A stretch of DNA of 64,000 bases from Prochlorococcus marinus str. GP2 (lineage in GTDB: Bacteria; Cyanobacteriota; Cyanobacteriia; PCC-6307; Cyanobiaceae): NCBI RefSeq assembly GCF_000759885.1, contig NZ_JNAH01000008.1:395910-459909 (forward strand), read 5' to 3'. Every line of letters begins with the position of its first letter. Position 1 is the first letter of the stretch. Both the position numbers and the translations under genes were made by a program. This document shows, piece after piece, positions 48,026 through 57,616 of the stretch. The notes below the pieces were generated by a model. It worked only from the letters and a program-made list of their open reading frames with translations. It made no database searches and was not told where the DNA came from.

Positions 48026-49882
48026 ATGAAAGAAGATTTTACTGATTTTATAGAGGTTTCTGGGCTTTTAGAGTACGATCCAGATACAATTTCTAAAATT
48101 TACAAAAAAAATCCACAAAGACTTTTAAAAAGGCTTTGGCAAACATTATTACCGATTTTTATTTATATATTTTCTGTCGGGTGGGATAAATTAACTGGTA
48201 GATTAAAGAATAAAGCTATTGCAAGATTTAGAGCAAAAGAATTAACAAATTTATTAGTAGAACTTGGACCAGCATTTGTTAAGGCAGGACAAGCTTTATC
48301 AACAAGACCAGATATTATTCCAGGAGTTCTACTGGAAGAGCTATCTGAATTACAAGATCAACTACCAGGCTTTGACGGAGATAAAGCTATGGAATTAATT
48401 GAGGAAGATTTAGGATCCAAAATAGATGAAATTTTTTTACATATTGATAAAAAACCAATTTCTGCCGCTTCTCTCGGACAAGTGCATAAAGCCAAACTAA
48501 AAAATAACGAAGTTGTTGCAGTTAAAGTTCAACGTCCCGGTTTAAGAGAACAAATTACTTTAGATCTCTACATAGTTAGAAATATTGCTTATTGGCTTAA
48601 AAACAATATTGGTCTTATAAGAAGCGATCTGGTTGCATTAATTGATGAATTAGGCAAAAGAGTGTTTGAAGAAATGGATTATTTAAATGAAGCTGAGAAT
48701 GCTGAGAAATTTAGAAATATGCATAAACATAATAAAATGATTGCTGTGCCGAAAATTTATAAACAAATTACATCAAGAAGGGTCTTAACCATGGAATGGA
48801 TTGATGGGGCAAAATTAACTAATTTAGAAGATGTACAAAAATTAGGAATAGATCCTGACAAAATGATTGATATTGGTGTCCAATGCAGTTTAGAACAACT
48901 CTTAGAACATGGTTTTTTCCACGCTGACCCACATCCGGGTAACTTATTAGCTTTAAAAGATGGGCGATTATGTTATTTAGACTTTGGAATGATGAGCGAA
49001 GTTTCAAGGGACTCTAGATCTGGTTTAATCCAAGCAGTTGTTCATTTGGTAAATAAAAACTTTGACAAGTTATCTCAAGACTTTGTAAAACTAGGGTTTT
49101 TATCAGAAGAAGTTAATTTAGAACCTATAGTTCCTGCATTTCAAGATGTTTTTATTAATGCTGTTGAACAAGGTGTTTCAAAAATGGATTTCAAAAGCGT
49201 CACTGACGATATGTCTGGTGTTATGTATAAATTTCCTTTCAAATTACCACCATATTATGCACTTATAATTAGGTCATTATTAACATTAGAAGGAATTGCT
49301 TTAAGCGTAGACCCAAATTTCAAAATATTAGGTGCAGCGTATCCATATTTTGCTAGAAGATTGATGGAAGATCCAGATCCGCAATTAAGAGAAAGTTTAA
49401 AAGAAATGCTTTTCGATAATAAAAAATTTAAATGGGACCGTTTAGAAGATCTACTTTCTAACGCTGCAAAGCAAACAAACCTTGATTTAGAAAAACTTTT
49501 AGATGAAGTAATAAATCTTCTCTTTTCACCAAAAGGAGGATTCCTTAGAAATGAAATAGTTGAAAGCTTAACAAATCAAATAGATGAACTTGGTTTAAAA
49601 ATATTGAAAAATTTAAATAACTACCTTCCAAACTCAATTAAATTAAATATGACTAACGAAAATAACAACTTTAATGATCTGATAATGTACATAGAGCCAT
49701 TAAGAAACTTTTTAGAGATTTTACGGAGAGTACCCGGTTACTCTAATGATATTTTTATAAAAAGAGTTCCTCGCCTGATAAATGAGCCTTATACAAAAGA
49801 AATGAGTATAAAAATTGCAAAAAAAATTACTGAAAAAGGGATGGTAAGACTTGTAAAAATTGCAGCTGGCTCAAGTATCTAA
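48026..49882 (+). CDS. ABC1/UbiB-family protein kinase-like protein
   Basis: The 618-residue atypical kinase belongs to the ABC1/ADCK/UbiB family. KPISAASLGQVHKA, with the Ala-rich nucleotide loop, is near residue 145. The catalytic region HADPHPGNLLALKDGRLCYLDFGMM is near 300. A C-terminal extension of about 200 residues is hydrophobic near its end. Plant and cyanobacterial relatives influence plastoquinone and tocopherol (prenylquinone) metabolism; the substrate here is unknown. It is divergent from recN and directly abuts the DUF1400 gene. Confidence 0.9.
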   Translation: MKEDFTDFIEVSGLLEYDPDTISKIYKKNPQRLLKRLWQTLLPIFIYIFSVGWDKLTGRLKNKAIARFRAKELTNLLVELGPAFVKAGQALSTRPDIIPGVLLEELSELQDQLPGFDGDKAMELIEEDLGSKIDEIFLHIDKKPISAASLGQVHKAKLKNNEVVAVKVQRPGLREQITLDLYIVRNIAYWLKNNIGLIRSDLVALIDELGKRVFEEMDYLNEAENAEKFRNMHKHNKMIAVPKIYKQITSRRVLTMEWIDGAKLTNLEDVQKLGIDPDKMIDIGVQCSLEQLLEHGFFHADPHPGNLLALKDGRLCYLDFGMMSEVSRDSRSGLIQAVVHLVNKNFDKLSQDFVKLGFLSEEVNLEPIVPAFQDVFINAVEQGVSKMDFKSVTDDMSGVMYKFPFKLPPYYALIIRSLLTLEGIALSVDPNFKILGAAYPYFARRLMEDPDPQLRESLKEMLFDNKKFKWDRLEDLLSNAAKQTNLDLEKLLDEVINLLFSPKGGFLRNEIVESLTNQIDELGLKILKNLNNYLPNSIKLNMTNENNNFNDLIMYIEPLRNFLEILRRVPGYSNDIFIKRVPRLINEPYTKEMSIKIAKKITEKGMVRLVKIAAGSSI

Positions 49883-50455
49883 ATGAAGTTTAGTAAATTA
49901 TTAATAATTAAAATTATTTTTATTTTAATAAGTTCTCAATTTATTTTTAATGTATCAAAAGCTAAAGCTGCTGAAGAAATAAAAATTGTATACAGCTTAT
50001 TTTCTAGAACAATTACAGTAAATTCTTTAAAAAAATTTGCTGAAGAAGGTAATTCAACAAAAAATATAAAAACAATTTTAAAAGCAACTGGATCTCCTAA
50101 TGATGAAATTAGATCAGTATTAAAAAAAGATTTTGAAATCCCTATCACAATTGCAAGCAAATTAGTATATTCAGAAATAGGTAATATTTTTTTAAGAAGA
50201 CTTTCCTCTATTATTCATCCGCCTAGAGCAAGTGATGAAAAAACAGGAATGTTAGCGCTCAGAGCAAGTATTGTTCAGGGAATTAAGTTGGGAAATGGGA
50301 AAATAAATCTTATAAATTTTTTTGAAGGATATCCAACTAAAACTGTTATTTTAGATGTGAACGCTTTGAGCAAAGTTATGAATAAAGTAGAATCAATTTC
50401 AGAATTATTTGACTTTTTTACAAATTCTCCTCTAGACAAAATTAAAACAAATTAA
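49883..50455 (+). CDS. Exported DUF1400-family protein
   Basis: The 190-residue protein has a clear N-terminal signal sequence (LLIIKIIFILISSQFIFNV, then AKAAEE as a probable cleavage region). A domain follows of the cyanobacterial DUF1400 type (VYSLFSRTITVNSLKKFAEEG and LSSIIHPP ... ALRASIVQG). In other cyanobacteria this domain precedes an alpha/beta hydrolase; here the hydrolase is absent. It starts immediately after the ABC1 stop and ends 5 bp before thrC, so the three genes are probably co-transcribed. Confidence 0.83.
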   Translation: MKFSKLLIIKIIFILISSQFIFNVSKAKAAEEIKIVYSLFSRTITVNSLKKFAEEGNSTKNIKTILKATGSPNDEIRSVLKKDFEIPITIASKLVYSEIGNIFLRRLSSIIHPPRASDEKTGMLALRASIVQGIKLGNGKINLINFFEGYPTKTVILDVNALSKVMNKVESISELFDFFTNSPLDKIKTN

Positions 50456-50460
50456 AAGTT

Positions 50461-51564
50461 ATGGTGTTATTAAATAAAATCAAAAATAAATTAAGAATTA
50501 ATTATAAAAAGAAAAGATGGCCAGGTTTAATTGAAGCTTACAAACAATATCTTCCAGTTACTAAAAAAACTCCCATTATTTCACTTAATGAAGGAAATAC
50601 GCCGCTAATTTTGAGTGACTCGCTTAGTAATTTAATTGGCAATGGAACAAAGGTTTTTTTAAAATATGACGGTCTTAATCCAACAGGATCTTTTAAAGAT
50701 CGTGGTATGACAATGGCTATTAGCAAAGCAAAAGAAGAGGGCAGTGAAGCAGTAATTTGTGCAAGCACTGGAAACACTTCTGCTGCTGCTGCTGCATACG
50801 CTTCTCGAGGAGGATTAAAACCTTATGTTTTAATTCCAGAGGGATTTGTTGCACAAGGAAAACTTGCACAAGCTTTGATGTATGGAGCTGAAATAATATC
50901 TATTAATGGAAACTTTGATAAGGCTCTTGAAATTGTTAGAGATTTATCTTCAAAATATCCTGTAGAACTTGTTAACTCTGTTAACCCATTTCGAATACAA
51001 GGCCAAAAAACAGCAGCTTTTGAAATTATTGATGATCTAGGTTTTTCACCTGATTGGCTCTGTATACCAATGGGAAATGCGGGAAATATAACTGCTTATT
51101 GGATGGGATTTAACGAATATTCAAAAATAAAAAAGAATTTAAAATTACCAATTATGATGGGTTTTCAATCTGAAGGCTCTGCTCCATTGGTGAAAAATAT
51201 AATAGTTGAAGATCCAAATACAATTGCAACAGCAATAAGAATTGGAAATCCTGTTAATAGAGAAAAAGCAAAAATAGTGAGAAAAGAAAGCAAAGGAGAC
51301 TTTCAGTCCGTTACTGACGAAGAAATAATCAACGCTTATAAAATACTGGCTAAAGAAGGTATATTTTGCGAACCTGCAAGTGCAGCTTCAGTAGCAGGAT
51401 TGATTAAAAATAAAAATAGAATACAGAAGGACTCCACAATAGTTTGCGTTCTTACTGGAAATGGTTTAAAAGATCCTGATTGTGCTATTAAAAATAACGA
51501 TGCTATTTTTAGGAAAAATATTGAACCTTCGTTAAAAAATATTACTGAAATATTAGGATATTAA
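50461..51564 (+). CDS. thrC: Threonine synthase
   Basis: This fold-type II PLP enzyme converts O-phosphohomoserine to threonine. The PLP lysine is K79 in GSFKDRGMT, and SLNEGNTPLI precedes it. STGNTSAAAAAYASRGG follows, and the phosphate-binding glycine loop PMGNAGNITAYW lies near residue 203. The length of 367 residues is typical of the short cyanobacterial and Bacillus type. It is the last gene before the putative replication origin. Confidence 0.95.
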   Translation: MVLLNKIKNKLRINYKKKRWPGLIEAYKQYLPVTKKTPIISLNEGNTPLILSDSLSNLIGNGTKVFLKYDGLNPTGSFKDRGMTMAISKAKEEGSEAVICASTGNTSAAAAAYASRGGLKPYVLIPEGFVAQGKLAQALMYGAEIISINGNFDKALEIVRDLSSKYPVELVNSVNPFRIQGQKTAAFEIIDDLGFSPDWLCIPMGNAGNITAYWMGFNEYSKIKKNLKLPIMMGFQSEGSAPLVKNIIVEDPNTIATAIRIGNPVNREKAKIVRKESKGDFQSVTDEEIINAYKILAKEGIFCEPASAASVAGLIKNKNRIQKDSTIVCVLTGNGLKDPDCAIKNNDAIFRKNIEPSLKNITEILGY

Positions 51565-51778
51565 AATCCAAAAAAAATAGTGTCTGTGGAAATCACCTAA
51601 AAATAATAATTATTTGTTGAAAAAAATATAAAAAAAAATTTAAATTGTTGGATAATTTTTTCTTTTTTTAAAAATTTTAAATTTATTTAACAAAAATAAT
51701 TTTTTTTCCACTTATATAAAAATTCAAAAGCCCAGTAAGTAGAAGCTTTAACTTATAAATTCCACAAATTCAACAATA

Positions 51779-51792
51779 ACTACTACTACTAC
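51779..51792. repeat. CTA/TAG trinucleotide array, DnaA-trio-like
   Basis: (ACT)4-AC on the plus strand means the minus strand reads 3'-GAT-GAT-GAT-GAT-5' moving rightward, away from the DnaA-box-like site at 51758-51766, 12 bp to the left. This matches the orientation and composition of DnaA-trio elements that guide DnaA onto single strands in other bacterial origins. Confidence 0.55.
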
Positions 51793-51843
51793 ATTTTTTA
51801 TCTTTTATATTTATTTATATTTAGAATAAAAAAAAATGACTTA

Positions 51844-51872
51844 TTGAATTTAATTTACGAAAAAAGTATATT
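51844..51872 (+). promoter_or_regulatory. dnaN promoter
   Basis: TTGAAT (51844-51849, 4/6 to TTGACA) and TATATT (51867-51872, 5/6 to TATAAT) are separated by exactly 17 bp. The predicted start would lie about 17 bp before the dnaN ATG. Confidence 0.5.
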
Positions 51873-51895
51873 GTGTGTAAAAGTTCCAAATTCCA

Positions 51896-53053
51896 ATGGA
51901 GATTATTTGTAATCAAAATGAGTTAAATAACGCTATTCAATTAGTTAGCAGAGCAGTTGCTTCACGACCAACTCATCCAATTCTTGCAAATATACTTTTA
52001 ACAGCTGACCAAGGAACAAATAAAATTAGTTTGACAGGATTTGATCTTAACTTAGGAATTCAAACTTCATTCGATGGAACTGTTGAGAATAGTGGAGCTA
52101 TTACTATACCTTCAAAACTATTATCTGAAATAGTTAATAAATTGCCTTATGAAACTCCTGTTTCTATAAATGTAGAAGAAAATTCAGATAATATTTTAAT
52201 AAAAAGTGATAGAGGTTCTTTTAACCTTATAGGTATACCTTCTGATGATTATCCAAATTTACCATTTGTAGAGAGCGGTACTTCTCTAAATATTGATCCT
52301 AGTTCTTTTTTAAAAGCTTTAAAAACTACTATTTTTGCTAGTAGTAATGATGATTCAAAACAATTACTTACAGGTGTCAACTTTACCTTTAAAAAAAATT
52401 ATTTAGAGTCTGCTTCTACTGATGGTCATAGATTGGCAGTGGCGTTAATTGGTAATGAAGAACATCTTGAAAATAATAATAGTTTAACTTCAAATGAAGA
52501 TGATTTATCAGTAACTATTCCAACAAGATCATTAAGAGAAATTGAAAAGCTAGTATCTCTTAATAGCTCAGAAAATTCAATAAAGCTTTTCTATGACAAA
52601 GGCCAGGTAGTTTTTATTTCTTCTAATCAAATAATCACGACAAGAACCCTTGAAGGTAAATATCCAAATTATTCACAATTACTTCCTGATACTTTTTCTA
52701 AGATTTTTAATTTTAATACTAAAAAATTAATTGATGCATTAGAAAGAATTGCAGTTTTAGCTGATCAACAGAGTAGTGTTGTTAAGATTAAATTAGATAA
52801 TACTGATTTAGCTTCAATAAGTGCAGATGCACAAGATATTGGAAACGCAAACGAATTAATACCTGTTTCTTACTCTGGAGAGAATTTCGATATTGCATTT
52901 AACGTTAGATATCTTTTAGAGGGTTTAAAAGTCATTGCTTCTGAAAATGTACTTCTAAAGTGTAATCTTGCAACTACTCCAGCTGTTTTTGTACCAGAAG
53001 ATAATCTTAATTCATTTACTTATTTAGTCATGCCTGTTCAGGTTCGTTCTTAA
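51896..53053 (+). CDS. dnaN: DNA polymerase III beta subunit (sliding clamp)
   Basis: The clamp encircles DNA and tethers polymerase III. The 385-residue protein shows three beta-clamp domains: the start MEIICNQNELNNAIQLVSRAVASRP, a middle domain with LLTGVNFTF and ASTDGHRLAVA, and the final PAVFVPEDN followed by TYLVMPVQVRS, typical of the clamp C-terminus. The ATG follows a good promoter in the putative origin. The PRC-barrel gene starts 1 bp after its stop. Confidence 0.98.
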   Translation: MEIICNQNELNNAIQLVSRAVASRPTHPILANILLTADQGTNKISLTGFDLNLGIQTSFDGTVENSGAITIPSKLLSEIVNKLPYETPVSINVEENSDNILIKSDRGSFNLIGIPSDDYPNLPFVESGTSLNIDPSSFLKALKTTIFASSNDDSKQLLTGVNFTFKKNYLESASTDGHRLAVALIGNEEHLENNNSLTSNEDDLSVTIPTRSLREIEKLVSLNSSENSIKLFYDKGQVVFISSNQIITTRTLEGKYPNYSQLLPDTFSKIFNFNTKKLIDALERIAVLADQQSSVVKIKLDNTDLASISADAQDIGNANELIPVSYSGENFDIAFNVRYLLEGLKVIASENVLLKCNLATTPAVFVPEDNLNSFTYLVMPVQVRS

Positions 53054-53054
53054 C

Positions 53055-53762
53055 TTGAAGCTACCGAAAGAAATTTTATTAAGTGATTTACTTAATTGCA
53101 ATGTTAAGGGTAATTTAGCTCTTAATTACGGAAATGGTGAAAATGTTTGGATGCATCCTCCAGTGCATCGAATTTTAGGATGGTATTCTCGTCCTTCAAA
53201 CTTTGATTTAAAACGAAATGTTTGGAGATTAAATCAAATTAGTCAAATAATAGATAATGAAATTTATGTCAATGGTGATCCAGCAATTTCTGATTTAGCA
53301 ACTTTAAATAGGTTTCCGACTTTAATAGAAGCTAATTTGATAAATACAAATGGTTCAAAAATAGGAGTAATTGCAGATTTTCTCTTTGAAATAAAAACGG
53401 GTAAAATTAAATATTATATAGTTTCTAGATCTAATCCTAAAATTCCAGGTTCAAGTAGGTGGAAACTAAATATTGAAAATATTAATGATCAACAACCGGG
53501 CTTAGTATTTTGTGAAAGCAATTCTATAGATGATTTATCATTAATTAAATCAAGTATTAAAAATGAATTTTTGCAAAAAGGAAAAAAAATTTTTGATAGA
53601 TTCGATGATATGAAAAATATAGCTTCTAATAGATTAGAGGAATGGCTTGAAGAAGATGAAGATATAAACCAAAACTTAGATTATAAACAAAAAAGTTTTT
53701 ATAATTACGATAGAACATCAAGATCTTTTAGTGATAAAAAAGAAGATGAACCTTGGATTTAA
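53055..53762 (+). CDS. PRC-barrel domain protein, cyanobacterial
   Basis: The 235-residue protein has two PRC-barrel-like segments. The first (about 40-105) contains DPAISDLATLNRFPTLIEANLINTNGSKIGVIAD (split); the second has the FLFEIKTGKIKYYIVSRSNPKIPGSSRW pattern. A charged Glu/Asp-rich C-terminus follows. PRC barrels in photosynthetic bacteria bind reaction-centre subunits and elsewhere bind RNA or ribosomes; the role here is unknown. The start is TTG at 53055, 1 bp after dnaN, and purL follows 3 bp later, so it is part of the dnaN-purL transcript. Confidence 0.82.
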   Translation: MKLPKEILLSDLLNCNVKGNLALNYGNGENVWMHPPVHRILGWYSRPSNFDLKRNVWRLNQISQIIDNEIYVNGDPAISDLATLNRFPTLIEANLINTNGSKIGVIADFLFEIKTGKIKYYIVSRSNPKIPGSSRWKLNIENINDQQPGLVFCESNSIDDLSLIKSSIKNEFLQKGKKIFDRFDDMKNIASNRLEEWLEEDEDINQNLDYKQKSFYNYDRTSRSFSDKKEDEPWI

Positions 53763-53765
53763 AGA

Positions 53766-56108
53766 ATGATAAATTTAGAAAAAAATGATCTATATGATCT
53801 TAATGAAGCACTTAAAATTGAAAATCTAACAATTAATGATTACGAAGAAATTTGTAATAGGTTAATGCGGAAACCAAATAGAACTGAACTAGGGATGTTT
53901 GGTGTAATGTGGTCAGAACATTGTTGTTATAGGAATTCAAAACCTTTATTATCTAAATTTCCGACTAAAGGAAAAAACATCTTAGTTGGCCCGGGAGAAA
54001 ATGCTGGTGTTGTTGATTTTGGCAATAATCAAAAACTTGTTTTTAAAATAGAAAGTCATAATCATCCTTCTGCTATAGAACCTTTTCAAGGGGCTGCGAC
54101 AGGGGTAGGAGGAATATTAAGAGATATTTTTACAATGGGAGCAAGGCCAATAGCAGTATTGAATTCTTTGAGATTTGGAAATCTTGATAAACAGTCTAAT
54201 ATTGATTTACTTAGAGGAGTTGTATCGGGAATATCACATTATGGAAATTGTGTAGGTGTCCCTACCGTGGGAGGTGAAATCGAATTTGATGATAGTTATT
54301 CTGGAAATCCATTAGTTAATGTTATGGCGTTAGGACTTTTAGAGACTAATGAAATCGTTTGTTCTGGAGCTAAAAATATTGGATCTCCAGTACTATATGT
54401 AGGCAATACTACTGGAAGGGATGGTGTTGGAGGTGCTAGTTTTGCAAGCTCAGAATTAACTAGTAGCTCATTAGATGATAGACCTGCAGTACAAGTTGGT
54501 GATCCATTTATTGAGAAAAGTCTCATAGAGGCCTGTTTAGATTCTTTTAAAACAGGAGATGTAATTGCAGCTCAAGATATGGGTGCAGCAGGTTTAACTT
54601 GCAGTAGTGCAGAAATGGCAGCAAATGGAAATTTAGGTATATCTATTGATTTAGATTTAGTTCCTTCTAGAGAAGATAATATGTCTTCATACCAGTATTT
54701 ATTATCTGAATCACAAGAGAGAATGTTATTGGTTGTAAAAGAAGAAAAAGTTAATAACCTTATTGAAAAGTTTAAAAAATGGGGATTATATGCAAATGTA
54801 ATTGGAGAAGTAATAGAAACTAATGAGGTAATTATTTCTCATCAAGGTAAAATTGTCGCTCAAATTCCTACTTCTGCTTTGTCTGATGATACTCCTGTAA
54901 ACGTTCATAATGTGATTAATAATCCACCTGATTATTTGCTTAAGAAATGGGAGTGGAAAGAAAATAATTTACCAGAAAGTAATGAGCAAAAAATATTTTC
55001 ATTGAAGGAAAATAAAAGTTTTACTTATTCACAAATTATTTTAAAACTTCTTTCTAATCCATCAATTGCGTCTAAAAAATGGATTTATAAACAATATGAT
55101 TCTCAAGTTCAAGCAAATACAGTTTTTAAACCTGGAGTATCAGATGCAGCTGTCATAAGATTAAGAGAGCAAAATCAAAAAAATAAAAGTAAGGTATTTG
55201 CTGGTGTTGCTGCTTCAGTCGACTGTAATAGTAGATGGGTTGCTCTTGATCCTTTTAGAGGAGCGATCGCTGCAGTTGCAGAATCAGCAAGAAATGTTAG
55301 TTGTGTTGGGGCGAAACCAGTAGCAATTACAAATAATTTAAATTTTTCTTCTCCAGAAAATCAAATTGGCTATTGGCAACTTTCATCATCATGCAATGGA
55401 ATTTCTGAAGCCTGCAAAGTTTTAGAAACTCCTGTCACAGGAGGAAATGTTTCTTTATACAATGAATCAAAAAATAAAGAAAATAAAATTAATCCAATCA
55501 ATCCTACCCCTGTTATTGGAATGGTTGGAAAAATTGATAATGTTGAAAAAGCCATAAGTAGTGAATGGAAAAATATTGATGATCAAATCTGGATAATTGG
55601 TTCTCACAAATCAGAAAAAACAATTGCAGCTAGTTCTTATTTGGAATATTTTCATGGTGAAGTTACAGGTCGACCTCCAAAAATACATTTGTTGGATGAA
55701 AAGTTTTGCCAGAGTTTTTTAAGAAATGGGATTTTAAATAGTTTTGTAGTTTCATCTCATGACATAAGTGATGGAGGCTTAGCTATTGCTTTAGCAGAGT
55801 GCTGCATTTTGTCAGCGAAGGGTGCAAAAATTGAATTACAGGAAGATGATCAAAACAGAGATGATAATTTACTATTTTCAGAAGGAGGTTCAAGAATTAT
55901 TTTTTCAGTAGATAAAACGAAAGAAAAAGAATGGCTTAATTATTTAAAAAAAATTCAAATAAATTCGCAATCAAGTATATATATAAAAAAAATAGGCTAT
56001 GTTTCAAATCAGACTCTTAATATAAAAAATCAAAATAGAAATATTTGCAATATTAGGGTTGAGGAATTAACCGAAAAATTTAATAATGGTATCTCATGTC
56101 ACTTTTAA
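53766..56108 (+). CDS. purL: Phosphoribosylformylglycinamidine synthase subunit II
   Basis: This is the fourth step of purine synthesis. The 780-residue 'small PurL' needs separate PurS and PurQ subunits. ATP-binding and active-site segments include MWSEHCCYRNSKPLL near residue 48, KIESHNHPSAIEPFQGAATGVGGI, DMGAAGLTCSSAEMA and the second-half SHDISDGGLAIALAE. A HIP1 octamer GCGATCGC lies inside the gene at 55263-55270. It is followed by purF after a 47-bp gap. Confidence 0.97.
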   Translation: MINLEKNDLYDLNEALKIENLTINDYEEICNRLMRKPNRTELGMFGVMWSEHCCYRNSKPLLSKFPTKGKNILVGPGENAGVVDFGNNQKLVFKIESHNHPSAIEPFQGAATGVGGILRDIFTMGARPIAVLNSLRFGNLDKQSNIDLLRGVVSGISHYGNCVGVPTVGGEIEFDDSYSGNPLVNVMALGLLETNEIVCSGAKNIGSPVLYVGNTTGRDGVGGASFASSELTSSSLDDRPAVQVGDPFIEKSLIEACLDSFKTGDVIAAQDMGAAGLTCSSAEMAANGNLGISIDLDLVPSREDNMSSYQYLLSESQERMLLVVKEEKVNNLIEKFKKWGLYANVIGEVIETNEVIISHQGKIVAQIPTSALSDDTPVNVHNVINNPPDYLLKKWEWKENNLPESNEQKIFSLKENKSFTYSQIILKLLSNPSIASKKWIYKQYDSQVQANTVFKPGVSDAAVIRLREQNQKNKSKVFAGVAASVDCNSRWVALDPFRGAIAAVAESARNVSCVGAKPVAITNNLNFSSPENQIGYWQLSSSCNGISEACKVLETPVTGGNVSLYNESKNKENKINPINPTPVIGMVGKIDNVEKAISSEWKNIDDQIWIIGSHKSEKTIAASSYLEYFHGEVTGRPPKIHLLDEKFCQSFLRNGILNSFVVSSHDISDGGLAIALAECCILSAKGAKIELQEDDQNRDDNLLFSEGGSRIIFSVDKTKEKEWLNYLKKIQINSQSSIYIKKIGYVSNQTLNIKNQNRNICNIRVEELTEKFNNGISCHF

Positions 56109-56155
56109 ATATGAAAAATATTCTTCAACAATTAAAATTTTTAAGAAATTAAGTT

Positions 56156-57616
56156 ATGTGTGGAATAGTTGGAATCGTTTCTTCAGATGATGTAAATCAA
56201 CAAATTTACGATAGTCTTTTGCTTCTTCAGCATAGAGGTCAAGACTCAACAGGTATAGCTACAATGGAAAACACTATTTTTCATATTCATAAAGCTAAAG
56301 GTCAGGTTAATACTGCTTACAGAACAAGAGATATGAGGAATCTAATTGGTAAAATTGGTTTAGGACATGTTAGATATGCAACAAAAGGATCCGCAGAAAG
56401 TGTGGAGGAAGCCCAGCCTTTTTATGTAAACGCGCCCTATGGAATTGTGTTGATTCATAATGGTAATTTGACCAATACTAGAGATTTAGAAAAACAACTA
56501 TTTAATATTGATAAGCGGCATACAAATTCTTCAAGTGATACTGAAATGTTATTAAATGTATTTGCGACAGAATTGCAAGATCAAATTCATAATCAAGAAT
56601 TAGAACCTGATATTATTTTTGATGCTGTCAAATCCTTACATAAAAGAATTCAGGGTTCATATGCATCTATTGCACTAATTTCAGGGCATGGTTTATTAGC
56701 ATTCAGAGATCCTTTTGGTATTAGACCATTAGTTATAGGAAAAAGACTTTCATCAAAAACAAAGAAGGAAGAGTGGATGGTTGCCAGCGAATCTTTAGTT
56801 CTTGAGAATAATGATTATCAGGTAGTGAGAGATGTAGAACCTGGAGAAGCTATTTTTATAAATCTTAATGGTGAGTTTTTTTCTAAACAATGTTCTGAAA
56901 ATCCAATATTATGTCCCTGTGCTTTTGAATATGTTTATTTAGCTAGGCCAGATTCAATTATGAATGGAATATCGGTTTATAAAGCTCGTTTAAAAATGGG
57001 AGATTATTTGTCTGAAACAATAAAAGAAACAATTAAATCGGGTGATGTAGATGTTGTAATGCCTATTCCAGACTCTTCTCGACCTGCGGCTATGCAAGTT
57101 GCTAGACAATTAGGGATAGAATATAGAGAAGGTTTTTTTAAAAATAGATATGTAGGTAGAACATTCATAATGCCAGGTCAACAGAAACGTAAGAAATCTG
57201 TAAGACAAAAATTAAATGCTATGAGTACAGAGTTTAAAAATAAAAATGTATTAATTGTTGATGACTCTATAGTAAGAGGTACTACTTCAAAAGAAATTGT
57301 ACAGATGGCTAAAGATGCAGGAGCAAATAAAGTTTTTTTTACATCAGCGGCGCCTCCTGTTCGTTTTCCTCATGTTTATGGAATTAATATGCCTAATAGA
57401 GATGAGTTAATAGCTCATGATAGAACAATTCGCGAAATTGCTGATCAACTTGAAATTGATAACCTCGTTTATCAAAGTGTTGAAAATTTATGTAAATCAA
57501 TAATAGGAGGAACTTCTATAAAAGATTTGGAAATGAGTTGCTTTACCGGGAAATATGTAACTGGAACAGTAAATCGAGAGTACTTAAATTGGGTTGAAAA
57601 TGTATATAAATCCTAG
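56156..57616 (+). CDS. purF: Amidophosphoribosyltransferase
   Basis: PurF makes phosphoribosylamine from PRPP and glutamine, the committed step of purine synthesis. The N-terminal nucleophile Cys2 follows directly after Met (MCGIVGIV), so there is no propeptide beyond Met. The glutaminase domain has LGHVRYAT and HNGNLTNT. The PRPP-binding [14 protein letters not shown] is near residue 365, and [13 protein letters not shown] is also present. The last four bases overlap the convergent topoisomerase gene. Confidence 0.97.
   Translation: MCGIVGIVSSDDVNQQIYDSLLLLQHRGQDSTGIATMENTIFHIHKAKGQVNTAYRTRDMRNLIGKIGLGHVRYATKGSAESVEEAQPFYVNAPYGIVLIHNGNLTNTRDLEKQLFNIDKRHTNSSSDTEMLLNVFATELQDQIHNQELEPDIIFDAVKSLHKRIQGSYASIALISGHGLLAFRDPFGIRPLVIGKRLSSKTKKEEWMVASESLVLENNDYQVVRDVEPGEAIFINLNGEFFSKQCSENPILCPCAFEYVYLARPDSIMNGISVYKARLKMGDYLSETIKETIKSGDVDVVMPIPDSSRPAAMQVARQLGIEYREGFFKNRYVGRTFIMPGQQKRKKSVRQKLNAMSTEFKNKNVLIVDDSIVRGTTSKEIVQMAKDAGANKVFFTSAAPPVRFPHVYGINMPNRDELIAHDRTIREIADQLEIDNLVYQSVENLCKSIIGGTSIKDLEMSCFTGKYVTGTVNREYLNWVENVYKS

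Larger units (their letters stand above)
51565..51895. other. Putative replication origin (oriC)
   Basis: This is the longest gene-free interval (331 bp) and lies directly upstream of dnaN, the usual place of the origin in picocyanobacteria. DnaA-box-like sites are TGTGGAAAT (51585-51593, reverse), GTTGGATAA (51647-51655, reverse), TTTTCCACT (51704-51712) and AATTCCACA (51758-51766). These are 7-8 of 9 matches to TTTTCCACA or TTATCCACA. A (CTA)n array at 51780-51791 and a very AT-rich stretch (about 51794-51860) follow. dnaA is not adjacent. The assignment rests on position and motifs, not on skew analysis. Confidence 0.8.
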
